Source of the DNA: an uncultured Pseudomonadota bacterium
GTDB lineage: Bacteria > Pseudomonadota > Alphaproteobacteria > RF32 > CAG-239
Direction: 5' to 3'
NCBI GenBank assembly: GCA_949297185.1
Contig: CASFRM010000005.1
Location: forward strand, 1 to 64,000
Length of the DNA: 64,000 nucleotides
Below are positions 25,675-33,756 of the stretch, one piece after another. A program made the position numbers and the translations under genes. Position 1 is the stretch's first letter; each line of letters starts with the position of its first letter. Below the pieces are notes generated by a model that was not told the DNA's origin, searched no databases, and worked only from the letters and a program-made list of their open reading frames with translations.

Positions 25675-26922
25675 TTAATACCTCACTATTGGGTAACCAA
25701 ACAGATTATAATTATGCTTTTGCAATTTTTCTTTAATCTGTTGCCGATTCTTTTTTACTTCCATAACATCTGATAATGGAGCCTTATGCGCCTGAATAAT
25801 CGACTGCATTGTTGCAAGACGAACATTTTGTGTATACTCGCTCAACATACTCAATTTTTTATCATACACGCCGCTTCTGTACTCTCTGATTGCTCTGACC
25901 ACACCGCTTCTAATATTTGCCAAACGATATGCTTTCAAGGTTTTATCGCAAGTATAAGCCCATTCATTTAGGGTAAATCCTTCCTCTGCAACAATCTGAG
26001 CCAATTCACGCTCCTTATTTAATATTCTTGCTTTTTGTACCAATCTTGCACAAGGATTAACCATATCTTTCAATCCTGACGGAACATATTTGCCGATACC
26101 CTGTTCTTTTTCATACATCATCCACATAATGCCGATTCGCGTAAGCAAAAACTCATTTTGCGGTTCTTTAGCCCATTTATCAACTGCATCAATGGTTGCC
26201 ACAAAGGCTTTTACATCTGCAGATGTCAGCAAAGTATTTTTATCTGGATTAAGTGTCCTCAAATCACTCTTCGAGGCTTTTTCTTTTTCCTTATACCCCG
26301 GCATATATTTTTCGGGTTTTACCAATTTTTTAATAGCAGCATAAAACTCAGGATTATATTTTACTTTGGGATAATAAGGAGTTATTTGCGGTTGCTCTAT
26401 ATTCATTTCATACCCAGGCCAAGCCTCCGGCATCAGCAAGAAATACAACGAAGGCGACATAAATTCCAAATTTTCTACATCTTTGAGTTGCTCGGCAATT
26501 CTGGTCGGAAACTTATTTTTGGTTTCTTTAATCCCCGGCAGATTCAAAATTTTTTCCGACATATTCGGCACTTCAAAAAGCATAGGTCCCAAATACTGAT
26601 AATATTTTTTAGGAATCATGGAAAGAAATTCAAGATAAAGATCTTCGCTCTCACCCTTAATTCTTTTTTCTTGAGTTCCATAAGTAGCAATAGTTACATA
26701 AAATTCTCTATCAAAATCGCCTAGAAGATCATAAAAATTACTGTATTTTTTGTTATAGTTATCATACTTTGCCAAAGATTTTTCCAAATCTTCCGCACTA
26801 GGCAATTTATCTGTTTCGATATTGATATCAAAAAAATCGGCAAAATCAGCCACTCCCAGAGCCGATACATTTCTGCTCCACATAATCAGGCATACGATTA
26901 CCAATATTTTTAATAACTTCAT
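25675..26922 (-). CDS. Hypothetical secreted protein
   Basis: The protein of about 415 residues has a signal peptide (MKLLKILVIVCLIMWSRNVSA). The mature region is Tyr/Pro/Lys-rich, with no family I recognise: an N-terminal helical part, a Pro-rich middle (PQITPYYPKVKYNPEF near residue 190) and a helical C-terminus with two Cys near 300 and 330. It is probably periplasmic. The ATG at 26922 follows a GGAG/AGGT-rich leader. An upstream GTG adds six residues before the signal peptide and is less likely. Monocistronic between rpoZ and gcrA. Confidence 0.7.
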   Translation of the reverse strand: MKLLKILVIVCLIMWSRNVSALGVADFADFFDINIETDKLPSAEDLEKSLAKYDNYNKKYSNFYDLLGDFDREFYVTIATYGTQEKRIKGESEDLYLEFLSMIPKKYYQYLGPMLFEVPNMSEKILNLPGIKETKNKFPTRIAEQLKDVENLEFMSPSLYFLLMPEAWPGYEMNIEQPQITPYYPKVKYNPEFYAAIKKLVKPEKYMPGYKEKEKASKSDLRTLNPDKNTLLTSADVKAFVATIDAVDKWAKEPQNEFLLTRIGIMWMMYEKEQGIGKYVPSGLKDMVNPCARLVQKARILNKERELAQIVAEEGFTLNEWAYTCDKTLKAYRLANIRSGVVRAIREYRSGVYDKKLSMLSEYTQNVRLATMQSIIQAHKAPLSDVMEVKKNRQQIKEKLQKHNYNLFGYPIVRY

Positions 26923-27013
26923 TCTACCTAAACTCCGCACACTTATTTAAATAAAAATAGCACAGTAAACTCTAAAAAATTATAAACAAACCAAAAATAA
27001 AAAAAATATGCTA

Positions 27014-27029
27014 GACTCTGATTTATAAT
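27014..27029 (+). promoter_or_regulatory. GANTC site next to the gcrA -10 box
   Basis: GACTC (27014-27018) lies 5 bases upstream of TATAAT (27024-27029), about 50 bases before the gcrA start. GANTC is the CcrM methylation site, and in Caulobacter GcrA activates promoters carrying methylated GANTC near -10. No good -35 is visible. Confidence 0.45.
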
Positions 27030-27080
27030 TACCCTATTATGCGGACATAGATTGAATTTAATGTTTTAAGGAGATATCAC

Positions 27081-27683
27081 ATGCCCTGGACAGATGAAAT
27101 GGTCGAAGAGTTAAAAAGATTGTGGGCCGAAGGCGTTACAACCGGGGAGATCGGCCGCCGTCTTAACATATCCAAAAACTCTATTGTCGGAAAGGTTCAC
27201 CGCTTAGGACTTTCCGGTCGTCCTTCTCCGATAAAAAGAAAAAATGAGACAGATAACAGCAAACCGGCTGCCAAAAAAGAGGCTGCACCTAAAGAGAAAA
27301 AATGCTGCAAACAAAAAGAAGCCCCTAAGAAAGAACCAAAGGCTGAAGAAAAAGCAGCACCCAAAGCACAAAAGCCGGAAGCTCCCACCAAACCGGAAGT
27401 TAAAGCTGAGGAAGCTCCGATAAAGAAACCAGCTCCGGCAAAAGCCTCAATTTCTCAAGATGATGAAGACATCAAGTTAGCCAAGAGCATGAATATCACC
27501 TCAGATACTCCTGCTCACAAAGGTCATTTTTCATTAACCGATCTAGACAATCACACCTGCCGCTGGCCGATAGGCGATCCCAAAGATGAAAACTTCCATT
27601 TTTGCGGCAAAAAAGTTCGTATCGGACAAACCTATTGTGAAGAGCATGCTGCAATAGCTTATGTAAGAAACAATAAGAAATAA
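27081..27683 (+). CDS. gcrA: Cell-cycle regulator GcrA
   Basis: The 200-residue protein starts MPWTDEMVEELKRLWAEG, then has the helix-turn-helix TGEIGRRLNISKNSIVGKVH, the GcrA DNA-binding domain. The C-terminal module (HTCRWPIGDP, FHFCGKKV, YCEEHAAIAY) carries three Cys and a His. The linker (residues 55-135) is Lys/Ala/Pro/Glu-rich and low complexity. In Caulobacter GcrA binds sigma-70 and methylated GANTC promoters and is found in alphaproteobacteria only. AAGGAGATATCAC precedes the start. A GACTC/TATAAT promoter upstream suggests methylation-linked autoregulation. Confidence 0.95.
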   Translation: MPWTDEMVEELKRLWAEGVTTGEIGRRLNISKNSIVGKVHRLGLSGRPSPIKRKNETDNSKPAAKKEAAPKEKKCCKQKEAPKKEPKAEEKAAPKAQKPEAPTKPEVKAEEAPIKKPAPAKASISQDDEDIKLAKSMNITSDTPAHKGHFSLTDLDNHTCRWPIGDPKDENFHFCGKKVRIGQTYCEEHAAIAYVRNNKK

Positions 27684-27690
27684 AAAAAGC

Positions 27691-27725
27691 AAAAAGGCGA
27701 AATCAAAAAATGATTTCGCCTTTTT
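27691..27725 (+). terminator. Bidirectional terminator between gcrA and a convergent ORF
   Basis: AAAAAGGCGAAATCA (27691-27705) pairs perfectly with TGATTTCGCCTTTTT (27711-27725) around AAAAA. It serves both convergent genes. Confidence 0.85.
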
Positions 27726-27726
27726 C

Positions 27727-28062
27727 TTATTCCCATATAATTGCTACCTCACCTTTGTGAGTTGTAATTTTGCCTGTGCGTCCACAGTCATTCACCAGTA
27801 CTTTTTTTCTGCCCTTTTCCGGAACAACATTCCGCCACGGAAATTTCACCGGACATACATAAGCATGACGAGAAACAGCTTCCAATATAAAGCATACTTC
27901 TTCTTTCCGCTTTTTTCCGATTACTACCCAGATCGGGCCGTCAGTAACTTCATCGGTTTCCACCAACTCTGCTTGAGGAGCAAATTCGACACCTTGCCAA
28001 TCATTTTCAAAACATGACTTTAACATCAAAGCCACGCTAGTTTGGGTTTCAATTTTTTTCAT
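27727..28062 (-). CDS. Small hypothetical protein, SD-less leader
   Basis: The 111-residue protein is unknown to me. It has strand-rich segments (GPIWVVIGKKRKEEVCFILEA, then HKGEVAIIWE at the end) and two Cys, and no signal peptide. The leader AATTAATTATT-ATG has no Shine-Dalgarno, like the other ORFans in this window. It shares a terminator with gcrA. Its composition recalls small single-domain beta proteins; no function can be assigned. Confidence 0.6.
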   Translation of the reverse strand: MKKIETQTSVALMLKSCFENDWQGVEFAPQAELVETDEVTDGPIWVVIGKKRKEEVCFILEAVSRHAYVCPVKFPWRNVVPEKGRKKVLVNDCGRTGKITTHKGEVAIIWE

Positions 28063-28219
28063 AATAATTAATTAAATTAAACAAAATATAAGATTATCTA
28101 AGTAAATAGATAGCACATTTTAGACAAAAGTAAACAAATTTTTTATTCTTTAAAAATATTTAACTTTTATTACATATATTAATGCGTGTATTTATCAACC
28201 TTAATTAAGGAATATTATC

Positions 28220-29425
28220 ATGAGCAGCCTCAAGCCATACCTTTTTGCCGTATCAGCACTTGTTTTAGCATCTTCGCAGGCCTTTGCCTCATCAAACAAC
28301 GAAGACCAATTTTTACAACCCGACAACTATCGTTTTCCTCGTCTTCGCGGCATAGGAGCCGATTATCTGAAATTCAAAAAAATACTCAAAGAAAAATATG
28401 GCTTTGATTACTCTTTTACCACATCTTTTACCGGTCAATACGGCGCCCCCGGAGGTCATGTAACATCACTACAAACAGCTCTCTTTCCGTCATTTAGTTG
28501 GCAATTCTTAAACAACGAGCATGGTAAGGCATCACTCAATTTTGCCTATAACATAGTGCAATATACCGGAGCCAATTCCGGCACCATAGATAACAATATC
28601 GGCGTAGTATCATCAATTAACGACTTTGATGAAAAAACACACGAACTCCCCAAATTCTATATTGACTACACTCTTCCCGCATCAGCAGATTGGCTTACTA
28701 TCGGTTTTGGTCAATATCCGATATCAATGTTTGATTCCATATCCTATGCCTCCTACAAATCTGAAAATTTTGTAAACTGGAATTTTTCGACCAATGCCTC
28801 TGCTTCTTATCCTTCGGCCGGTGTCGGTACATACTTTCGTATAAATCCCGAAGATACCTGGAATCTTGTTTTAGGCTTTCAAGATGCCACCAATGTTGAC
28901 GGCAATGACTTATCCGTTTCCAACCTAGGTGAAGGCCACTATGCCACTTTTGGAGTAGCTTCCTATACCCCAACATTCACAAACCTCGGTGCCGGACAAT
29001 ACTCACTTATGCTCTACCACCAACCATGGGTCAAAGCCCAACCCCAAACCACTCAAGGCTATTCTTTTAGCATGGCTCAAAATCTGGGGGATAAATGGAC
29101 CGTGTTTGGCCGCATAAATGGGGTAAGCGGCAATGTCGAAGATATTAACCGAGCTTACCTTTTAGGTGTTGCCGTAAACAATCCATTCAACCGCAATCCG
29201 CTTGACCAAATAGGCTTTGCCGGAGCCCTCAACCATATAGATAAAGACGCTCTGTCAACTCCAGCCACACACAACTACGAAAAAGTATTCGATACATATA
29301 TGACCTTTGGCGTATCACAGTGGATGACCATAACACCTGATTTTCAATTTTATCTTGATCCGGCAGCTAATCCGACATCAGATACCGCCTTTGTCTTTTC
29401 GCTTGATGTCTCGTTATTCTTTTAA
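28220..29425 (+). CDS. OprB-like carbohydrate porin
   Basis: The 401-residue protein has a signal peptide ending SSQAFAS and a 16- to 18-strand type pattern ending in SLDVSLFF, the terminal aromatic needed for barrel assembly. Features of the carbohydrate-selective OprB family (PF04966) are the Tyr/Phe-rich strands, PKFYIDYTLP, WLTIGFGQYPI and a loop with DINRAYLLGVAVNNPFNRNPLDQ. It probably admits sugars across the outer membrane. AAGGAA precedes the start. No sugar transporter is next to it; a protease/transglutaminase/ATP-grasp trio follows 116 bases later. Confidence 0.8.
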   Translation: MSSLKPYLFAVSALVLASSQAFASSNNEDQFLQPDNYRFPRLRGIGADYLKFKKILKEKYGFDYSFTTSFTGQYGAPGGHVTSLQTALFPSFSWQFLNNEHGKASLNFAYNIVQYTGANSGTIDNNIGVVSSINDFDEKTHELPKFYIDYTLPASADWLTIGFGQYPISMFDSISYASYKSENFVNWNFSTNASASYPSAGVGTYFRINPEDTWNLVLGFQDATNVDGNDLSVSNLGEGHYATFGVASYTPTFTNLGAGQYSLMLYHQPWVKAQPQTTQGYSFSMAQNLGDKWTVFGRINGVSGNVEDINRAYLLGVAVNNPFNRNPLDQIGFAGALNHIDKDALSTPATHNYEKVFDTYMTFGVSQWMTITPDFQFYLDPAANPTSDTAFVFSLDVSLFF

Positions 29426-29541
29426 AAAAAAGATAAAAATCTTGTATAAAACCAGGTCGGTTTTAAAAGTTTAACTTTACAACAAGTTTTGATTCGCGTT
29501 AAATTATGGCAAGTTTGATTATCGAGGAAAAGGCTTAATTT

Positions 29542-30063
29542 ATGAAGAGAATTTTTTTATTTATAGCCTCTTTGGCATTAGCCTCTTGCCAAAGCAAGAT
29601 TGAGGAGGCACCGATGGTAACAACTCCCGAACCGCAAACAAAACAAACCGTAAGCGACTTAAAAATAATCGGCGGAGTCGAAACCTTATATGTCTTGCCC
29701 ATAAATATGCCTTTTCAAGCTCGCATTGACACCGGAGCCGAAACATCTTCCATAGATGTGCAAAACATGCGTCCTTTTGAAAGAGATGGCGACAAATGGG
29801 TTTCTTTTGACATCATAAACCGCAAAAACGGCGAAAAACACCACTTTGAGAAGCCGGTAATACGTCGCACCAACATAGTTCGTATAGAAGATAAAGAACA
29901 CCGCTATGTAGTAAACATGAGTATCAAAATGGGTGATGAAATCATCAGCACCGAATTCACTTTGGCAGAACGCGAAAAATTTACCTATCAGGTACTAATC
30001 GGCCGCAACATCTTAAACGGTCGTTTTATTGTTGATTCTTCCCAACAAAACACTCTGCACTAA
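29542..30063 (+). CDS. Retropepsin-like protease (RimB/Zn_protease family), lipoprotein
   Basis: The 173-residue protein starts with a lipoprotein signal (LALASC, Cys 16). The rest is the family annotated as ATP-dependent zinc protease: ARIDTGAETSSID near residue 60 is an aspartic-protease-like DTGA motif, and LIGRNILNGRFIVDSS closes the domain. The name is historical; the fold is retropepsin-like. It is the first of three genes that recur together in proteobacteria: this protease, an inactive-transglutaminase membrane protein and a RimK-like ligase. Together they suggest making and trimming a peptide tag or metabolite at the envelope. Confidence 0.88.
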   Translation: MKRIFLFIASLALASCQSKIEEAPMVTTPEPQTKQTVSDLKIIGGVETLYVLPINMPFQARIDTGAETSSIDVQNMRPFERDGDKWVSFDIINRKNGEKHHFEKPVIRRTNIVRIEDKEHRYVVNMSIKMGDEIISTEFTLAEREKFTYQVLIGRNILNGRFIVDSSQQNTLH

Positions 30064-30077
30064 AGGTCTTTAGACAC

Positions 30078-31607
30078 ATGAAAAAACTTATATCTGTCCG
30101 CTTACTCTTATCAATCGGCTTAATATTATCAATGATTTTTGCCGGCTACAGCATATACTACAAAGTTAAGTATTGGGGTTTCAGCATATCACCCAAACAA
30201 AATGCCAATGTCTGGGCAATTGAGGCCAACATTAACTTTATTGCCGATGGCACTCCCATCAAAGTAAGCTTGGGCATTCCGACCAAAAACAAAGGCTTTA
30301 AGATATTGGAAGAAAATATTATTGCCAACGGCTATAAGACCCAAAAACATGCCGACAGAATAGTTTTTTCTACCCACAACATGATTGGCGAACAAAATCT
30401 TTATTACAAAATTATAGTTTTTGACAACATCAATACTAAAGACAAGCTAAAAGACAAAGCTCCCAAGGCTCCGTTAATGCCTCAGTTTGACGAGCAAAAG
30501 ATGGCTCAAGCCCGCCAGATATTAGAAATTGCCGATAAATTATCCGGCAAAGACAAAGTCGAAAAACTAATCAAACTATTCAATGAAGAACCCTTAAATC
30601 CGGCTCTCAAATCTTATATTCCGGTACAAAACACCACCAAGAGCAAAATAAACCAAATGCGTGAGCTTTTGGCTATTGAAGGAATTTCCACCCGCATTGC
30701 TCGTGGTCTAAAGTTAGAAGAAGGACAAAAAGTAACTCCTGATATGATGCTCGAAGCATACAATAACGGAGCGTGGAGAATATATGATGTAACAACCGGA
30801 AAGATTGGTTTACCCGATAACTTCTTACTATTCCAACGCGGCGGCGATTCTCTGCTTGATGTTGAAGGCGGCACGGATTCTTCGGTTAAGTTTTCGATTG
30901 CCAAATCCATCACCTCGACCATGAATCTGGCCAGTCAACGAGCCAAACAAGCTAAAAAAGCCGGTTGGTTTGACCACTCGATTTACAACTTGCCCTTAGC
31001 ACAACAAAACACCCTAAAATGGTTGTCGGTATTTCCGATAGGCATTCTATTGGTTGTCCTCATGCGCAACATTGTCGGTGTACAAACCATGGGTACCTTT
31101 ACCCCGATGTTAATATCCATGTCTTTGGTCAAGACCGGATTTATCACCGGACTGGTTTGCTTTTTAGCCATAATTCTGCTCGGATTGGGTATCCGCTTTA
31201 TCATGTCTAAACTCAACCTTTTATTGGTTCCGAGAATTTCGGCAGTGGTAATTTTTGTAATATTGATAATCCACGGCCTAACCTTTGTCGGTTATAACTT
31301 TGACATCAAGATAGCTCAAGCCTCGGTATTTTTCCCGATAATCATTACCGCTTGGGTTATTGAAAGAGCTTCCATTACTTGGGAAGAAGACGGACCGCTT
31401 AATGCCGGAACCGAATTGTTAAACAGTTTATTGGTAGGTATTATTGTCTACTTTATAATTGCCAACGACTATGTTCGCCATATAATGTTTGTATTCAACG
31501 AACTCAACATCGTAATCTTGTTTATAGTCATGTTGCTTGGTACCTATACCGGCTATCGTTTAACCGAGTTAAGAAGATTTGCGCCGTTGGTAAAAAAGGT
31601 AAAATAA
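30078..31607 (+). CDS. Inactive transglutaminase-like 7TM protein
   Basis: The 509-residue protein has one N-terminal membrane helix (about 10-28) and a periplasmic transglutaminase-like domain (residues 35-300) that lacks an obvious Cys-His-Asp triad. About seven helices follow from residue 315 to the end (for example FPIGILLVVLMRNIVGVQTM). This matches the family annotated as inactive transglutaminase fused to 7 transmembrane helices. The start follows the protease gene by 14 bases, and the ligase gene begins 3 bases after its stop. It probably presents a substrate to, or senses it with, the neighbouring enzymes. Confidence 0.88.
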   Translation: MKKLISVRLLLSIGLILSMIFAGYSIYYKVKYWGFSISPKQNANVWAIEANINFIADGTPIKVSLGIPTKNKGFKILEENIIANGYKTQKHADRIVFSTHNMIGEQNLYYKIIVFDNINTKDKLKDKAPKAPLMPQFDEQKMAQARQILEIADKLSGKDKVEKLIKLFNEEPLNPALKSYIPVQNTTKSKINQMRELLAIEGISTRIARGLKLEEGQKVTPDMMLEAYNNGAWRIYDVTTGKIGLPDNFLLFQRGGDSLLDVEGGTDSSVKFSIAKSITSTMNLASQRAKQAKKAGWFDHSIYNLPLAQQNTLKWLSVFPIGILLVVLMRNIVGVQTMGTFTPMLISMSLVKTGFITGLVCFLAIILLGLGIRFIMSKLNLLLVPRISAVVIFVILIIHGLTFVGYNFDIKIAQASVFFPIIITAWVIERASITWEEDGPLNAGTELLNSLLVGIIVYFIIANDYVRHIMFVFNELNIVILFIVMLLGTYTGYRLTELRRFAPLVKKVK

Positions 31608-31610
31608 ACA

Positions 31611-32558
31611 ATGTTTGATTGGTTCAAGAAATTTACATCTCCCAAGCTGTTACGAGCCAAAGGCGTACTTGGCATGAACGCCCGCAACTTTCATATAATA
31701 AGCCGGTACAATCCTCGCCGATTATATCCTCTGGTAGATGATAAAGTCCAAACCAAAGCACTGGCTCTGCAATATGGAGTAAACACCCCCAATTTGATTG
31801 GTGTCATTGAGCACCAGTTTCAGGTAAAAAACATCTTAAAGATGGTCGAAAATCATAGCGAATTTGTAGTTAAACCCTCACATGGCTCCGGCGGCAAAGG
31901 AGTGTTGGTAATTAAGGGCTACGCGGAAAATTCTTTTACCCTTCCCTCCGGCAAGACCATAACCTACAACGAGCTATACCAACATATTTCCAATATTTTA
32001 AGCGGCTTATATTCACTTGGCGGTCGCTACGACAGTGCCTTAGTTGAAGAAGTCGTCCATTTTTCAGACATTTTTAAGGACTATAGTTATCAAGGGGTTC
32101 CCGATGTCAGAGTTATCGTCTACAAGGGCTATCCGATAATGGCGATGAGCCGCCTGTCAACAGCCGAATCCGGCGGTCGCGCCAACCTGCACCAAGGTGC
32201 CGTAGGAGTAGGATTGGATATTAAAACCGGCAAAACCCAAAAAGCCGTCCAACACAACATGCCCATAACCTACCACCCCGACACTAAAGCCGATTTAAGA
32301 AAAATTGTCGTACCTTTGTGGCGCGAACATTTGCTGATAGCCGCCAAAGCTTACGAAATGACCGGACTGGGATATTTCGGAGCCGATATTGTGCTTGACG
32401 CCCAAAAAGGCCCAATGATGTTGGAACTCAACGCCCGCCCCGGCTTAGCCATTCAAATAGCCAACGGCTTAGGATTAAAAAAGGCAATTAAGCGGGTTGA
32501 TAAAAAATATCCTTCCGGATTAACCGCCGAGCAACGCGTTGATTATGTATTGGCTTAA
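31611..32558 (+). CDS. RimK-like alpha-L-glutamate ligase family protein (ATP-grasp)
   Basis: The 315-residue protein shows the ATP-grasp core: FVVKPSHGSGGKGVLVIKG near residue 85 (phosphate loop), RLSTAESGGRANLHQGA and the metal site MMLELNARPGLAIQIANG near 270. The family joins amino acids to carboxylates using ATP and is annotated alpha-L-glutamate ligase-like. A Shine-Dalgarno (AAGGT) lies in the end of the preceding gene. The trio looks like one operon. The acceptor is unknown. Confidence 0.9.
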   Translation: MFDWFKKFTSPKLLRAKGVLGMNARNFHIISRYNPRRLYPLVDDKVQTKALALQYGVNTPNLIGVIEHQFQVKNILKMVENHSEFVVKPSHGSGGKGVLVIKGYAENSFTLPSGKTITYNELYQHISNILSGLYSLGGRYDSALVEEVVHFSDIFKDYSYQGVPDVRVIVYKGYPIMAMSRLSTAESGGRANLHQGAVGVGLDIKTGKTQKAVQHNMPITYHPDTKADLRKIVVPLWREHLLIAAKAYEMTGLGYFGADIVLDAQKGPMMLELNARPGLAIQIANGLGLKKAIKRVDKKYPSGLTAEQRVDYVLA

Positions 32559-32627
32559 AAATTTGCATTTAGGCTTTTGGATACCTATATATAATATCAG
32601 ACAGAATAATAAAATTAGGAGGCAAAT

Positions 32628-33239
32628 ATGTCAGAAGTAAAACAAATCAAAAATTCCGAAGCCAAAAAGATAAGTGACAAAAAGACCAAGAGTTTAGCCG
32701 AAGGCAATACCAAAAAACTCACTCAAAGCAAGACCAGATCCAAAAAGATAAAACATTCCTACAAAGTCAAAGATGCCGAAAACTCTCTGGTTCTAAAACT
32801 AAAAGACGGCGATGTCGTAATTGAAATGTACCCTGATGCCGCTCCCAACCATGTTGCCAGAATTAAAGAGTTGGTTCGCCAAGGATTTTATAACGGCTTA
32901 AAATTTCACCGTGTTATAGACGGCTTTATGGCTCAAACCGGATGCCCCTACGGTACCGGAACCGGTGGTTCGGGCAAAAAATTAAAAGCCGAATTCAACC
33001 GCAATCCGCACAAACGCGGCACGGTTTCGATGGCTCGTTCCATGATGCCTGATTCTGCCGACAGTCAATTTTTTATCTGCTTTGCCGACTGTCCGTGGCT
33101 TGACGGACAATACACCGTTTGGGGCGAAGTCACTTCGGGCATGGAATATGTTGATATGATCAAAAAAGGTGACGGAGCCAACGGTGAAGTCAAAAACCCC
33201 GATGAGATTATATCAATGGTAGTAGTTGCCGATATTTAA
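32628..33239 (+). CDS. Cyclophilin-type peptidyl-prolyl isomerase with Lys-rich N-terminal extension
   Basis: Residues about 55-203 are a cyclophilin: VIEMYPDAAPNHVARIKELV, FYNGLKFHRVIDGFMAQTG (Arg catalytic), DSADSQFFICF and WLDGQYTVWGEVTSGM. It accelerates Pro cis-trans isomerisation. The first 50 residues are Lys/Ser/Thr-rich and lack a signal peptide, so the protein should be cytoplasmic. The extension could bind nucleic acid or ribosomes, but that is only charge-based inference. GGAGG lies 6 bases before the ATG. A bidirectional terminator follows. Confidence 0.92.
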   Translation: MSEVKQIKNSEAKKISDKKTKSLAEGNTKKLTQSKTRSKKIKHSYKVKDAENSLVLKLKDGDVVIEMYPDAAPNHVARIKELVRQGFYNGLKFHRVIDGFMAQTGCPYGTGTGGSGKKLKAEFNRNPHKRGTVSMARSMMPDSADSQFFICFADCPWLDGQYTVWGEVTSGMEYVDMIKKGDGANGEVKNPDEIISMVVVADI

Positions 33240-33263
33240 AATATTAAATACCCCAACACCCAA

Positions 33264-33307
33264 AAAGACCGCTTTTTAAGATTTTGCAATCTCAAAAAGC
33301 GGCCTTT
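33264..33307 (+). terminator. Bidirectional terminator between cyclophilin and a membrane protein
   Basis: AAAGACCGCTTTTTAAGATT (33264-33283) pairs with the strand 33288-33307 around TTGC, with a single internal mismatch. Confidence 0.8.
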
Positions 33308-33309
33308 CT

Positions 33310-33696
33310 TTATTCTTTGGTTTCCGCATTAAACGGCATGCAGAAAGCAAATACAACTGCGGGAACCATCATCCACCAAAACGGATTACATCCGAACAAG
33401 TCGGCTATAACCCACTTTGCGATAATTAGTATAGCCAAAGCTATACCCATTATCATGTGGACTGGAGTCCCAATTTTTTGAGACTGGTGATATGGTATAT
33501 CCCTACCTGCACACATCAGGCAAGCAATCACCACGAACCCCAGTCGCCACCAACCGCTTTCGGCTGATATGCAAAACATACCAACGATAAAGACAGCGAT
33601 GGTCAATAACTTATTAACGGTATCACCCTTAATGAAAAAGGTAATAACGGCTGCAATAAGCAATAACGCATACGGCAGCAAATTTAATATATCCAT
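33310..33696 (-). CDS. Small integral membrane protein, hypothetical
   Basis: The 128-residue protein has about four hydrophobic segments: residues 5-22, 28-47, 51-63 and 80-120, the last possibly two helices. Trp-rich patches SGWWRLG and NPFWWMM are notable. I recognise no family. The start lacks a clear Shine-Dalgarno. It lies alone between the cyclophilin terminator and the lytic transglycosylase gene. Confidence 0.65.
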   Translation of the reverse strand: MDILNLLPYALLLIAAVITFFIKGDTVNKLLTIAVFIVGMFCISAESGWWRLGFVVIACLMCAGRDIPYHQSQKIGTPVHMIMGIALAILIIAKWVIADLFGCNPFWWMMVPAVVFAFCMPFNAETKE

Positions 33697-33756
33697 ATCT
33701 ATAATCTTTAGAACTTTATTATATCACAAATTTAGCCCATAAGCAAAACAAAAAAC

